DNA of 64,000 bases from Bacteroides sp. (GTDB lineage: Bacteria > Bacteroidota > Bacteroidia > Bacteroidales > Muribaculaceae), in the NCBI GenBank assembly GCA_014801955.1, contig JAAVDE010000012.1, positions 106,889-170,888 of the forward strand. Reading direction: 5' to 3'. The notes under the pieces were generated by a model, which was not told the DNA's origin, made no database searches, and was given only the letters and a program-made list of their open reading frames with translations. The position numbers were made by a program, and so were the translations under genes. This document shows, piece by piece, positions 1 to 9,599 of this stretch. The stretch's first letter is position 1, and the number at the start of each line of letters is the position of its first letter.

Positions 1-412
1 CGGCGGTCTGGCGGTCGAGATGGCCGGAGGTGATGGTTGTGGCGTCGTCGAGGGTAGCGCCATAGCCGGTAATGACGTAGTCGATAATGCCGTGGTCGGC
101 CTTCTTGTCGGCTTCGTCGTCAACGCCGATAATGGTATAGAACGACTTGGCGCCGTTGAGTTCAACAACAACTACGGAGGGGGCATGAGTGCCTACGCCG
201 CTCTCATAGACGGTTCCCTCGATGGTCAGCGGATTATTGTTTGTCGACCTGTTGAGGCGCACGGCTTCACCGGCCAGGCAGGTCACGTTTTCAATGCCAT
301 CGAGCTCCGACAGTTGAATAATGCCGTTGCCGGTGGTCGGGCCGACCGTTGCCGCAACGGCGGGCATGGCGGCGCCGAGCGCAAGCAGAGTCAGTGTTTT
401 GAAAAGGTTCAT
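1..412 (-). CDS. NPCBM-domain secreted protein (partial, 3' end outside window)
   Basis: Read on the minus strand from an ATG at 412; the frame stays open to the window edge, so only the first ~137 residues are present. Residues 1-20 form a signal peptide (MNLFKTLTLLALGAAMPAVA). The following stretch has the pattern of an NPCBM carbohydrate-binding module: YESGVGTHAPS, then a hydrophobic strand, then IIGVDDEADKK. Such modules usually sit in glycoside hydrolases or surface glycan-binding proteins. It lies 38 bases downstream of the GH123-like gene on the same strand, so the two probably share a transcript and a glycan target. Any catalytic domain would lie beyond the window. Domain call fairly sure, overall function not. 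Confidence 0.75.
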   Translation of the reverse strand, partial: MNLFKTLTLLALGAAMPAVAATVGPTTGNGIIQLSELDGIENVTCLAGEAVRLNRSTNNNPLTIEGTVYESGVGTHAPSVVVVELNGAKSFYTIIGVDDEADKKADHGIIDYVITGYGATLDDATTITSGHLDRQTA

Positions 413-449
413 GATAATGATTCTATTTTTTGGTTATTATGGTTAGACG

Positions 450-2090
450 TTATTCGATCGCATTGATTGCCTCCTTGACCAGGCGGGGATTTTCGGTTTT
501 CAGGGCCGAGTCAACCGCCGTCATATCAACGCCGGCCTCGCGGAGCAGGCGAATCTTTTCGGCCTGCTGAACGCCGTCGATGTAGCGCTCGAAGCGAACC
601 GACGAGCGCGGGCCGGGATAGAACAGATAGGTGTCGCCGGCCGAGAACAGGCGGAAGCGTGAATCCTCCAGCGGCTTGTCGGGCCAGTTCATCCAGCTCC
701 AATGGAGATAGCCGTCGGTTCCCAGGGCGATGCAGTGGAGCGGCAGGCGGGCTGCGTCGGCCGGCTGATTGTTCGACAGCAGGTTCGGGGCCGACTCCGT
801 GCAGCAGGTGTAGAGCGTGGAGTTCATGCCGGCGGCGCGACGGGCCTCGAGCACCTCGGCGGGGAACTGATGGCGAACGGTGATGGAGTAGTCATGGAGC
901 TTGTCGGTCAGCTCGGCATGGTAGTTGCCGGCGAGGGCCATTTTCATGCCCGGCACGGTTTCCTGCACCAGATTCCAGGCATTGAGCATCGCGTTGAGCG
1001 GACGCTCGTCCATTGCGATATAGGTTCGGTCAAACCAGCCCTTTTCGCGCAGATGGGCGGCAAAGTCAACGAGGAAGGCACGCCAAAGTTCGCGATATTC
1101 AGGAGTGTCGGTCGTTGTTTGCAAGTAGCGGTATTCACCCGAGGGCAGGTCAATGTAGCGGAAGCTCATGTCCCACGGAATCATTGAGTAGCAGCTGATT
1201 TGCGGGCCGAGGCCACAGGAGTCGGCCAGTTCGACGTAGCGGTCGAAAATATCGTAGGTGAACACCCAGGAGCCGTCGGCGCTGCGGGCGGTCTGAACCA
1301 TCGGGTCGAACTTGTCGTGGCTCTGGTCGCCCCAGGGTTCATAGAACAGCTCGGTTGAAATCGGCTTTTGGCCGGCGCGCGCCAGCTGGCGCAGATAGGG
1401 GGCGAGAGCTTCGAAATGCTCGGGGCTCCAGCGCTCCAGGCCATAGTAGCGGCTAACGGCATAGGGCTGCTGCCAGAAGTCGGTGTGGAACTTCCATTGC
1501 GCCGGCGGGGGCAGCTCGCGGTCGAGCACCTTAACCGTCAGCGGCAGCGAGGCAACGACGGAGCCGTTGGCTCGACAAACGCTCAGGCGATAGTCGTGAA
1601 ACCCGGGCTCGGCGTCGGCGGCCACGGGAATCGTTACCCAAACCGGGCGCACCTCGCGCGCGGCCAGAGGGAGCGCCCCGGGCAGGTCAATAATGTCGCC
1701 CGCGCTCCAGGGCTGAAGCGCAAAGTTATGGGCGCCGCAGGAGCGCTGGTCGTCGGTCAACACATAGCGCACCCAGCGCGGATCGGCACCGGGCATCGAA
1801 AGCGTCAGCGAATCGGCTATGGCCGCGGGGCTATAGAGCAAGGCGCGCGCCGAGAGGGTTTCGCCGCGCCAGGCGGTCAGAGTGTCGGCGGCGACGAGCG
1901 GCTGCGTCGGCAGTTCATAGCGCGACTTGAGCGAATCAATGTCGGTCCAGGTCAAAACAACGGCATCGGCCGGAAGGTCGAGCCAGGGCAGGGGGTTGCG
2001 GGCAGAGCTGTCGGCCGGCTCCGCATATTGGGCGGACGCCGCGCCGAAACCGGTTGCAAACGCCGCAAAAATCAAGCATATTTTATTCAT
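450..2090 (-). CDS. Glycoside hydrolase family 123-like (DUF4091) secreted enzyme
   Basis: The start at 2090 gives a 546-residue protein opening with the signal peptide MNKICLIFAAFATGFGAASA; upstream in-frame codons run into the promoter. The N-terminal half is a beta-sandwich-like region, the C-terminal half a barrel of the DUF4091/GH123 type. Known GH123 enzymes are beta-N-acetylgalactosaminidases that use an Asp-Glu pair and the substrate acetamido group; here the pair is in IAMDERPL (about residues 361-362). Likely periplasmic or surface removal of GalNAc from host glycans (inference). The next gene downstream carries an NPCBM module. The -7 box ends five bases before the ATG, suggesting a leaderless transcript. 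Confidence 0.8.
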   Translation of the reverse strand: MNKICLIFAAFATGFGAASAQYAEPADSSARNPLPWLDLPADAVVLTWTDIDSLKSRYELPTQPLVAADTLTAWRGETLSARALLYSPAAIADSLTLSMPGADPRWVRYVLTDDQRSCGAHNFALQPWSAGDIIDLPGALPLAAREVRPVWVTIPVAADAEPGFHDYRLSVCRANGSVVASLPLTVKVLDRELPPPAQWKFHTDFWQQPYAVSRYYGLERWSPEHFEALAPYLRQLARAGQKPISTELFYEPWGDQSHDKFDPMVQTARSADGSWVFTYDIFDRYVELADSCGLGPQISCYSMIPWDMSFRYIDLPSGEYRYLQTTTDTPEYRELWRAFLVDFAAHLREKGWFDRTYIAMDERPLNAMLNAWNLVQETVPGMKMALAGNYHAELTDKLHDYSITVRHQFPAEVLEARRAAGMNSTLYTCCTESAPNLLSNNQPADAARLPLHCIALGTDGYLHWSWMNWPDKPLEDSRFRLFSAGDTYLFYPGPRSSVRFERYIDGVQQAEKIRLLREAGVDMTAVDSALKTENPRLVKEAINAIE

Positions 2091-2095
2091 CACCG

Positions 2096-2103
2096 CAAAA
2101 ATA
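2096..2103 (-). promoter_or_regulatory. -7 promoter box of the GH123-like gene
   Basis: TATTTTTG on the minus strand matches TAnnTTTG. Only CGGTG separates it from the ATG at 2090, so transcription would begin at or next to the start codon. No clear TTG is visible at the expected -33 position, so this call is weaker than the others. Confidence 0.5.
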
Positions 2104-2147
2104 CTACAAAAAAATGTAAAAATCATTATCTTACGCAAAAAAATCGC

Positions 2148-2155
2148 TACCTTTG
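2148..2155 (+). promoter_or_regulatory. -7 promoter box of the parvulin gene
   Basis: TACCTTTG followed by C matches TAnnTTTG; it lies 24 bases before the ATG at 2180, giving a short conventional leader. It is divergent from the GH123 promoter in the same 90-base gap. Confidence 0.65.
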
Positions 2156-2179
2156 CATCCAAATATACCAAATCCGACG

Positions 2180-3541
2180 ATGAAACTAAGAAACTTAGCT
2201 TATATCTGCGCTCTGGGCGCATGTGTCGGCGCCGTTGCCGCCGGCCCCGAGGACAATGTTATTGAAGAAGCCGTTTGGACTATCGGCGACCAGCCCATCT
2301 GGCGCTCCGACGTTGAAAGCAGCTGGGCGGAGATGCGCCAGGAAAAATATCCGATTATCGGCGACCCCTACTGCTTCGTGCCGGAGCAGATCGCCCTGGA
2401 CCGAATCTATCTCCACCAGGCCGACCTCGACTCAATCGAAGCTAACCCCTCGTTTATCGCAGCTCAGGTCGACGCGCGCCTCAACGACTGGATCAGCGCT
2501 GCCGGCTCGCGCGAGCAGCTGGAACTGTATCTCCACAAAACCCTCCCCGAAATCCGCCAGTTCCTGACCGAGAACACGACCAACAACTACCGCATCTCCG
2601 AGGTGCAGAAAAAGCTCGTCAACAAGGTTAAGCCCACCCCGGCCCAGGTGCGCCGCTACTTTGACCGCCTGCCGATGGACTCAATTCCCTTTGTTCCCAC
2701 CCAGGTTGAGGTCGAGGTCATCACGCTCCACCCCTACATTGCCCGCCAGGAAATCGACGACATCAAGGAGCGCCTGCGCGGCTATGCCGAGCGCGTCAAT
2801 AACGGCACGTCGGAATTTTCGACCCTCGCAATCATGTATAGCGAAGACGGCTCGTCGACAATGGGCGGCGAAATCGGCTTTATGCCGCGCGCCCGCCTCG
2901 CACCCGAATATGCCGCAACGGCCTTTAATCTGACCGACCCGAAAAAGGCTTCGGCAGTAGTTGAGACCGAATATGGCTTCCACATCATCCAGCTGATTGA
3001 AAAGCGCGGCGACCGCGTGAACACCCGCCATATACTCATGCGCCCCAAGCCCGAGCAGAAAGACATCGACGCCGCCCGGGTGCGGCTCGACTCAATCCGC
3101 GCCGACATTCTCGCCGACAAGTTCACCTTCGAGCAAGCCGCCGGAGTGCTCAGCCAGGACAAGGACACGCGCAATAACCACGGCCTGATGACCAACCCCA
3201 ACACCGGCACCAGCATGTTCGCGATGAGCGAGCTGCCGGCAGAAGTGGCCCGCGCCGTGGCCGACCTGAAACCGGGCCAGGTTTCGCAGGCGTTCGCAAT
3301 GAAGTCGGCAAACGGAACCGACGTCGTCAGCATCGCCAAGCTCAAAAGCCGCACCGAAGCCCACCGCGCAAACATTGCCAACGACTATCAGCTCATCCGC
3401 AACATGGCGATTGCCGCCGAACGCGAACGCATTCTCAAACAGTGGGTCGACAAAAAAATCGCCAGCACCCACATCCGAATCGAACCCGGCTGGCGCGACT
3501 GCCCCAACTGGCGCCACGACTGGCTCGGTGCTGAGAAATGA
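2180..3541 (+). CDS. SurA/PpiC-like peptidyl-prolyl isomerase, periplasmic
   Basis: 453 residues from the ATG at 2180, which gives a clean signal peptide (MKLRNLAYICALGACVGAVAA); codons further upstream overlap the promoter. An N-terminal SurA-like helical region is followed by two parvulin (rotamase) domains at roughly residues 175-280 and 285-390. The first is canonical (MYSEDGSSTMGGEIGFMPR, then TEYGFHIIQLIEKR); the second starts TRHILMRP and is more diverged. Expected role: chaperone and prolyl isomerase for outer-membrane proteins. Its stop overlaps the start of the OstA-like gene by four bases (ATGA), so the two are translationally coupled and probably act together in envelope assembly. 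Confidence 0.9.
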   Translation: MKLRNLAYICALGACVGAVAAGPEDNVIEEAVWTIGDQPIWRSDVESSWAEMRQEKYPIIGDPYCFVPEQIALDRIYLHQADLDSIEANPSFIAAQVDARLNDWISAAGSREQLELYLHKTLPEIRQFLTENTTNNYRISEVQKKLVNKVKPTPAQVRRYFDRLPMDSIPFVPTQVEVEVITLHPYIARQEIDDIKERLRGYAERVNNGTSEFSTLAIMYSEDGSSTMGGEIGFMPRARLAPEYAATAFNLTDPKKASAVVETEYGFHIIQLIEKRGDRVNTRHILMRPKPEQKDIDAARVRLDSIRADILADKFTFEQAAGVLSQDKDTRNNHGLMTNPNTGTSMFAMSELPAEVARAVADLKPGQVSQAFAMKSANGTDVVSIAKLKSRTEAHRANIANDYQLIRNMAIAAERERILKQWVDKKIASTHIRIEPGWRDCPNWRHDWLGAEK

Positions 3542-5142
3542 GGCTTTTGCTGAAGATTCTGCTCGCCGCCTGCATCCTGACGGCATTTCTCGTCGAGGCC
3601 CGCAACCCGCTGCTGACTCCCGACCGAACGCCCATACGCCCCCAGATTCCCGAGGCTGACCGCCATCGGTCGAACCGCCTCTTTCTCGAGCGTGCCGATT
3701 CGCTGATGGTAACGCCGATGGAAAAGGACGTGCAGATTCTGCTGGGCAACGTAATGTTTCGCAAGGGCGACATGTTCATGTATTGCGACTCGGCGCGTTT
3801 CTACACGTCGCCCGACCTGCCGGCAGACTCGATGGAGGCGTTCGGCAACATCCGCATGGAACAGGGCGACACGCTGTTTCTCTACGGCGACTACCTCAAC
3901 TATTCCGGCTACCTGGAAGTCGCCACGGTCGAAGGCGAAGGGCGCGACGTCAGGCTGATCAACCGCGACGTTACGCTGACCGCCCCGATCATCCACTATT
4001 CGCAGCTGATGGAGTTGGGCTACTACAACAACGGCGGCAAGCTGACCGACCCCTCGAACGAACTGACGTCGCTCGAAGGCGAGTATGCACCGCCGACCAA
4101 GGATGCCAACTTCTATGGCCGGGTGCGACTGGTTGGCCGCACCAACGCCGGCGACACGGTGCGCGTCTTTACCGACACGCTGCTCTACAACACCGACTCG
4201 CGCATTGCTGACCTGCCGGTTTTTGCCCGAATAATCGGCAAGGACGGCGACATTGACTCGCGCATGGGAATCTACGACACCGGCCTCGACATGGCAACCC
4301 TGCTCGACCGCTCAACCGTCCACACCAACCGGGGCAACACCCTGACCGGCGACTCGCTCGTTTATGACCGCAATGCCGGCTTCGGCGAGGCCTTCGGCTC
4401 GGTCGTCATGACCGACTCGGCGCGCCAAATGACCCTCGAGGGCGACTATGCGTTCTATAACGAGCTGACCGACTCGGCTTTCTGCACCGGCCACGCCCGC
4501 GCGCTGGAATATTCGCAGCCCGACACCTTTTATATCCACGGCGACACGCTCCGCACCTTTCTCGACCCCGACTCCGTGCGCCTGATGGTTGCCAACCCCA
4601 ACGTGCGCTTCTGGCGCATTGACATTCAGGGCGTTTGCGACTCAATGACGTTCGTTGGCAGCGACACGACCGTCCGCATGGACATAAACCCCGTCGTATG
4701 GAACGAAAACTACCAGATTTTCGGCAACCGCATCATCGTTTACCTCAACGACTCAACAATTGAACGCGCCTGGCTCCCGGACTTCGGGTTCCTGGCCGAC
4801 GAGATTGAACACGGCTACTACAACCAACTGAGCGGCAAAGAGATGACGGCCTACTTCGCCGACGGCGAACTGACGCGCCTCAACGTTGACGGCTCCGTGC
4901 AGGCCGTTATGCTCCCCCAGGAAGAGGACTCCACCTACAACAAGATTGCCAACATCGAATCCTCCTTTCTCACTGCCGACTTTGCCGGCCGCGACATTCA
5001 GCGCGTAAAAACCTGGAGCGAAACCTCCGGCACCGTCACTCCCCTCTACCTCGCCAAGCGCTCCCTCTTTCTCCTGCCCCGCTTCAAATGGTTCGAATCC
5101 TCCCGCCCCACCGGCCCCTCCGACATCTTCCCCCGCCCCTGA
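3538..5142 (+). CDS. OstA-like protein (LptA/LptD N-terminal type), LPS transport related
   Basis: 534 residues with an N-terminal signal peptide and no obvious C-terminal barrel. The body contains repeated beta-jellyroll-type units with recurring phrases such as GNVMFRKGDMFMYCDSARF, GDTLFLYGDYLNYSG and GDSLVYDRNAGFGEAFGSV, typical of the OstA-like family of Bacteroidota. LptA-type proteins form the periplasmic bridge that carries lipopolysaccharide to the outer membrane. The four-base overlap with the parvulin gene supports a joint envelope-biogenesis operon. The 3' end faces mutS (convergent, 33 bases apart). Confidence 0.85.
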   Translation: MRLLLKILLAACILTAFLVEARNPLLTPDRTPIRPQIPEADRHRSNRLFLERADSLMVTPMEKDVQILLGNVMFRKGDMFMYCDSARFYTSPDLPADSMEAFGNIRMEQGDTLFLYGDYLNYSGYLEVATVEGEGRDVRLINRDVTLTAPIIHYSQLMELGYYNNGGKLTDPSNELTSLEGEYAPPTKDANFYGRVRLVGRTNAGDTVRVFTDTLLYNTDSRIADLPVFARIIGKDGDIDSRMGIYDTGLDMATLLDRSTVHTNRGNTLTGDSLVYDRNAGFGEAFGSVVMTDSARQMTLEGDYAFYNELTDSAFCTGHARALEYSQPDTFYIHGDTLRTFLDPDSVRLMVANPNVRFWRIDIQGVCDSMTFVGSDTTVRMDINPVVWNENYQIFGNRIIVYLNDSTIERAWLPDFGFLADEIEHGYYNQLSGKEMTAYFADGELTRLNVDGSVQAVMLPQEEDSTYNKIANIESSFLTADFAGRDIQRVKTWSETSGTVTPLYLAKRSLFLLPRFKWFESSRPTGPSDIFPRP

Positions 5143-5175
5143 TTCCCCAATAGATTCAGGTCGGCGGCAGGTGGG

Positions 5176-7800
5176 TTATTTGCCGGTGAGGACGGAGCGG
5201 ATGTCGTGGAGTTTGTTGAGGGCGTCGAGGGGGGTCAGGCGGTCGATGTCGAGGTCGAGAATGAGGTCGCGGAGCTGGGTCAGCACGGGGTCGTCGAGCT
5301 GGAAAAACGAGAGCTGAACGCCTTCTTCAATCTGCGGACGCGCCGACGGCTCGATGTTATCGGTGATTTTGCGGTCGCCGCGCAGGTTGGTTTCGAGCTG
5401 ACGAAGCACTTCGCGGGCACGCGCAACGATTTTCGACGGCATGCCGGCCAGCTTTGCAACGTGGATGCCAAACGAGTGTTCCGAGCCGCCCCGCGCCAGT
5501 TTGCGCAGAAAAACCACCCGGCCATCAATCTCCTTGACCGACACGTTGAAGTTCACAACGCGCTCAAACGTTGATTCCATCTCGTTCAGCTCATGATAGT
5601 GCGTGGCAAAGAGCGTTTTAGGGTGGAAGTCGCCAAATTCATGGAGATACTCAACTATGGCCCAGGCAATGGATATGCCGTCGTAGGTCGAGGTGCCTCG
5701 GCCAAGCTCGTCGAACAGAATCAGCGAGCGGCGGCTGAGATTGTTGAGAATCGACGCCGCCTCGTTCATCTCAACCATAAAGGTTGATTCGCCGAGCGAA
5801 ATATTGTCGGAGGCGCCGACGCGCGTAAACACCTTGTCGACCACGCCGATATGGGCCGATTCGGCGGCCACGAAGCAACCCATCTGAGCCATTATGACGT
5901 TGAGCGCCGTTTGGCGCAGCAACGCCGACTTACCGCTCATGTTAGGGCCGGTAATCATCAGAATCTGCTGGCTGTCGTTGCTGAGGGTCACTGAGTTGGT
6001 GATATACGGCTCGCCGGCGGGGAGCTGGCGTTCAATAACGGGGTGGCGCCCCTCGGTCAACACGAGTTCCAGCGAATCGTCGACCACCGGGCGGGTGTAT
6101 TTATACTCGCGGGCAACGACCGTGAACGACAGCAGGCAGTCGAGCCGCGCAATCAGCGACGCATTCAGCTGAATGGCCGGAATATACTCGGCCAGCGCCG
6201 ACACAACGGCGGCAAACAGCCTCTCCTCCAGCGCCAGGATGCGGTCCTGGGCGCCCAGGATTTTTTCTTCATACTCCTTGAGTTCCTGCGTTATGTAGCG
6301 CTCGGCGTTGACCAGCGTTTGCTTGCGGATCCAGTCGGAGGGCACTTTGTCCTTGTGGGTGTTCGTTACTTCGATGTAGTAGCCGAAAACGTTGTTGTAG
6401 GCGATTTTCAGCGACGGGATGCCGGTTGCGGCACTCTCGCGCTGCTGAATTTTTTGCAGGTAGTCTTTGCCCTGGAAGGCGATTTCGCGCAGCTCGTCGA
6501 GCTCGGCATTGACGCCGGAGCGGATAACGGAGCCTTTCTGGGTAGACGAGGGGGCGTCGTCGCGAATCTCGTCGGCAATGCGGCGGCGAATGTTTGAGCA
6601 GGGGTTCAGCTGCTCGCCGTAGCTATGGAGAGTCGGCTGGCCCGACGCCATGCACAGTTCGCGCACCGGCTCTATAGCGTCGAGCGCCGAGCGCAACTGC
6701 ACGACCTCGCGCGGGGTTATGCGCCCGACGGCAACCTTCGACACCAGACGCTCCAGGTCGCCGATCTGCTCGATCAGCTCGCGCAGCCGGTCGCGGCTGT
6801 CGGGGTCGCGGAAAAAGTAGTCAACAACGTCGAGGCGGCGGTTAATCGCCGCCGGGTCGCGCAGCGGAAAGAGCAGCCAGCGCTGAAGCATGCGCGCCCC
6901 CATGGGCGTTACCGTGCGGTCCAGCACCTCGCGCAGACTCTTGCCGTCGGCCGACATCGGCTGCACCAGCTCGAGGTTGCGGATGGTGAACTTATCCAGG
7001 CGCACGAAGCGGTCTTCCTCAATGCGTCGCAGCGAGGTAATGTGGCCCAGCATGGTGTGTTGCGTCAGGTCGAGATAGTGGAGAATCGCGCCGGCGGCAA
7101 CTATGGCGGCAGGCATGTCGTGGACGCCGAAGCCTTTGAGCGAACCGGTTTCGAACTGCTTCAGCAAGCGCGACGTTGCCGTGTCGGGGGTGAAAATCCA
7201 GTCGTCGAGGTCAAACGACAGGTATTTGGCCGTCAGCTCGGCCTCGACCTCGGCGCGACGGCCGCGCTCAACCAGCAGCTCCTTCGGCGCGAAGCCGCCC
7301 AGGAGCTTGTCGATATAGTCCGGCGCGCCCTGCGCTGCCAGGAACTCGCCGGTCGAAATGTCGAGCAACGCCAGGCCCCACACCTTGCGGTCGAGCAGAT
7401 GAATGGCGGCCAAGAAGTTATTTTCGCGATGGTCGAGACAGGTGTCTTGCATGCTGACGCCCGGAGTCACCAGCTCGGTGATTCCGCGCTTAACGAGCTT
7501 TTTGGTCAGCTTCGGGTCTTCGAGCTGCTCGCAGATGGCAACCCGCTTGCCGGCGCGAACCAGCTTGGGCAGATAAGTGTCGAGCGCATGATGGGGAAAT
7601 CCGGCCAGCTCGACGTGGCTCGCCGAGCCGTTGGCGCGGCGCGTCAGCGTGATGCCTAATATTTCGGATGCGGTAATGGCGTCGTCGGAAAAGGTTTCGT
7701 AGAAGTCGCCCACGCGAAACAGCAAAACTGCGTCGGGATGCTTTTGTTTCATCTCGAAATATTGCTTCATCAGCGGAGTCTCAACAACTTTTTTTGCCAC
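5176..7800 (-). CDS. mutS: DNA mismatch repair protein MutS
   Basis: 874 residues, normal for MutS. The mismatch-sensing motif is present as GDFYETF near residue 34, followed by connector, lever/clamp and ATPase domains. Walker A is [13 protein letters not shown] near residue 622, Walker B is in [17 protein letters not shown], and [12 protein letters not shown] follows. MutS recognises base mismatches and small loops and starts repair with MutL. It starts 30 bases after the GT9 gene on the same strand, so it may be co-transcribed with the LPS genes, though the pairing has no functional meaning that I can see. Confidence 0.98.
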   Translation of the reverse strand: MAKKVVETPLMKQYFEMKQKHPDAVLLFRVGDFYETFSDDAITASEILGITLTRRANGSASHVELAGFPHHALDTYLPKLVRAGKRVAICEQLEDPKLTKKLVKRGITELVTPGVSMQDTCLDHRENNFLAAIHLLDRKVWGLALLDISTGEFLAAQGAPDYIDKLLGGFAPKELLVERGRRAEVEAELTAKYLSFDLDDWIFTPDTATSRLLKQFETGSLKGFGVHDMPAAIVAAGAILHYLDLTQHTMLGHITSLRRIEEDRFVRLDKFTIRNLELVQPMSADGKSLREVLDRTVTPMGARMLQRWLLFPLRDPAAINRRLDVVDYFFRDPDSRDRLRELIEQIGDLERLVSKVAVGRITPREVVQLRSALDAIEPVRELCMASGQPTLHSYGEQLNPCSNIRRRIADEIRDDAPSSTQKGSVIRSGVNAELDELREIAFQGKDYLQKIQQRESAATGIPSLKIAYNNVFGYYIEVTNTHKDKVPSDWIRKQTLVNAERYITQELKEYEEKILGAQDRILALEERLFAAVVSALAEYIPAIQLNASLIARLDCLLSFTVVAREYKYTRPVVDDSLELVLTEGRHPVIERQLPAGEPYITNSVTLSNDSQQILMITGPNMSGKSALLRQTALNVIMAQMGCFVAAESAHIGVVDKVFTRVGASDNISLGESTFMVEMNEAASILNNLSRRSLILFDELGRGTSTYDGISIAWAIVEYLHEFGDFHPKTLFATHYHELNEMESTFERVVNFNVSVKEIDGRVVFLRKLARGGSEHSFGIHVAKLAGMPSKIVARAREVLRQLETNLRGDRKITDNIEPSARPQIEEGVQLSFFQLDDPVLTQLRDLILDLDIDRLTPLDALNKLHDIRSVLTGK

Positions 7801-7830
7801 TTCTTTAATTCTGGAATTTGTAATTATTAA

Positions 7831-8796
7831 TTAGTAATTGGCGAGGATTTTGGCGACCACCGCCTCCGGCAAGAGCCCCTTGAGGCAGGCGTCGGTCCGC
7901 AACGGACACTCCGGCAGCCCGGCTATCGAACAGGGCTGACACGGCAGGTCGAGCACCAGCGCATCGGCAACCGACTGGCGGTAGCCCATGAAGCCACACT
8001 GCGGAATCGTGGACCCCCAGATTGAAACCACCGGGGTGGCGACCAGCGACGCCAGATGCATGTTGGCCGAGTCCATGCTGACCATCAGGCGCAGGCGCGA
8101 CATGCGGCGCAGCTCCTCTTCGAGCGTCAGAGTGCCGGCCAGTACCGTCAGCTTCGGATTGCGGGCGGCCCAGGCCTGCAGCTGCTCGGCCTCGGCGCCC
8201 CGGGCACCAAACAGATAAACATCCAGGCCGCCGTCGGTCAGCAGGCGGGCAACCTGCTCCATCTGCTCCGGCGGATAGGTTTTGGTCTGATAGCGGGCAA
8301 AGGGCGCGATACCAACTCCCGAGCGCGCTGCGCCGTTTTCGGCAAACAGCGAGCGGAAGGTCAGTTCCGCCGGGAAGCCGAGCGAGGCAAACACGTCGCG
8401 ATAGCGCTCAATGTAGCTCGGCTGAAACTCGCGGCTCTTGTTATGCGTCAATTCGCGGCGACGCGAGCGCGCCTTGTCGACCACGGCCACTCGCCCGGCA
8501 CCTACCGCCCGGCGAATCAGCCGCGTGCGCAACATGTCGTGCAAATCGGCAACCGCACCGAATCCCCGGCGGCGCAGCCGGCCGATGGTCCGCATCAGGC
8601 CGCCGAACGACGTGTCGGCAAACTCTTCGAACTTGAGGTTTGCCGGCGCGTCGATAAACAGTCGGCGGAAAAAAGGCCGTGTCAGCAGGGTAAATTCCGT
8701 GTCGGGATACTGCCGCGCAACGGAGTAAATTACCGGCAGCGTCATTGCAACGTCGCCCAGCGCCGACAACCGTAGAATCAGAACCTTCTGCGTCAC
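7831..8796 (-). CDS. Glycosyltransferase family 9 (heptosyltransferase-like)
   Basis: 321 residues starting MTQKVLILRLSALGDVAMT, the typical GT9 opening with the RLSALGD motif. The C-terminal half has ADP-sugar-binding features (SMDSANMHLASLVATPVVSIWG) and a Cys-rich segment (LPCQPCSIAGLPECPLRTDAC) common in Bacteroidota homologues. It probably adds a heptose-like sugar to the lipopolysaccharide core in the cytoplasm; the acceptor is not deducible. Its ATG overlaps the stop of the CMP-Kdo-synthetase-like gene (ATGA at 8793-8796), linking the two in LPS core synthesis. Confidence 0.9.
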   Translation of the reverse strand: MTQKVLILRLSALGDVAMTLPVIYSVARQYPDTEFTLLTRPFFRRLFIDAPANLKFEEFADTSFGGLMRTIGRLRRRGFGAVADLHDMLRTRLIRRAVGAGRVAVVDKARSRRRELTHNKSREFQPSYIERYRDVFASLGFPAELTFRSLFAENGAARSGVGIAPFARYQTKTYPPEQMEQVARLLTDGGLDVYLFGARGAEAEQLQAWAARNPKLTVLAGTLTLEEELRRMSRLRLMVSMDSANMHLASLVATPVVSIWGSTIPQCGFMGYRQSVADALVLDLPCQPCSIAGLPECPLRTDACLKGLLPEAVVAKILANY

Positions 8797-9527
8797 GCCA
8801 TGTTCATTTTGCGGAAATACTGCTCTACGCCCTCGATGTCCTTGCGGTTATCGACCGAGAGCGATTTGCAATGGCAGTTGTAATAGTAAATCGGAACGTG
8901 GTTCTCGATGAAGCGGAACGAATCATTCTCCTCGACCTTTTCAATGGGGCCGCGGGGAGTGGAGTGGTAAAATTCCAGAGCCTTGCGCGTAAATGCGCCG
9001 ACGCCTACGAACTTATGGTAAATAACGTCGAGCGAACCCTTCGGATAAGGAATCGGCGAGCGCGAAATGAACAGGCAGCGGTCATCGGCGGCAGTAACGA
9101 TTTTCAGATTCGTTGAGTCAACGACCTCAACCGGATTCGAGAAATCCGTCATCAGGTTCGAAACATAGAGTTCGTCGGGATTCAGATTTGCCGGAATACA
9201 CTGAACGATAGCCTCCTCGGTCAGCAGCGGTTCGTCGCCATTGACCATAACGTAGAGGTCGGCCTCAACCTTGGTCGACACCTCATAGAGGCGTTCGGTG
9301 GCCGTTTCGTGGTCCGACGAAGTCATGATCACCGGTGCGCCGAAACTCTTGCAGCACTCGGCGATTTTTTCAGAGTCGGTAGCGACATAAACCTCGCTGA
9401 AACACTTAACCTCAGAACAATGGGTATAGACCCACTGAATCATGGGCTTACCGAGAATCAGCGCCAGCGGCTTCTCAAAAAAGCGGCTACTTTCGGCGCG
9501 GGCGGGAATTACGCAAACGATTTTCAT
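8793..9527 (-). CDS. KdsB-like CMP-sugar synthetase (diverged)
   Basis: 244 residues with the nucleotidyltransferase opening IPARAESSRFFEKPL, then SSDHETATERLYEV and VNGDEPLL, which align with KdsB motifs (PARxxSxRxPGKPL, DHxSGTER, NVQGDEP). The enzyme would activate Kdo or a related 8/9-carbon acid with CTP for LPS assembly. It departs from standard KdsB: SSRFFEKPL for the usual RLPGKPL, and the C-terminal segment (GPIEKVEENDSFRFIENHV) differs from the usual LEHIExLEQLR. The substrate could therefore be a modified Kdo or another ulosonate. Translationally coupled to the GT9 gene. Confidence 0.75.
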   Translation of the reverse strand: MKIVCVIPARAESSRFFEKPLALILGKPMIQWVYTHCSEVKCFSEVYVATDSEKIAECCKSFGAPVIMTSSDHETATERLYEVSTKVEADLYVMVNGDEPLLTEEAIVQCIPANLNPDELYVSNLMTDFSNPVEVVDSTNLKIVTAADDRCLFISRSPIPYPKGSLDVIYHKFVGVGAFTRKALEFYHSTPRGPIEKVEENDSFRFIENHVPIYYYNCHCKSLSVDNRKDIEGVEQYFRKMNMA

Positions 9528-9552
9528 TAGCTTAATGCGATTAATAACTCCG

Positions 9553-9560
9553 CAAATTTA
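9553..9560 (-). promoter_or_regulatory. -7 promoter box of the kdsB-like/GT9/mutS unit
   Basis: TAAATTTG on the minus strand followed by C; about 25 bases before the ATG at 9527. Confidence 0.6.
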
Positions 9561-9599
9561 CGCAAAAAACTCCAAACCCAAAAGCAAAACGCCCAAAAC

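Noticed and set aside
5143..5175. Terminator between the OstA-like gene and mutS
   Set aside because: Only a five-base stem (CCTGA/TCAGG) is visible and there is no T run.
5920..5960. MutS Walker A with Ser instead of Thr as a defect
   Set aside because: GKS is a functional P-loop form; all other MutS motifs are intact.
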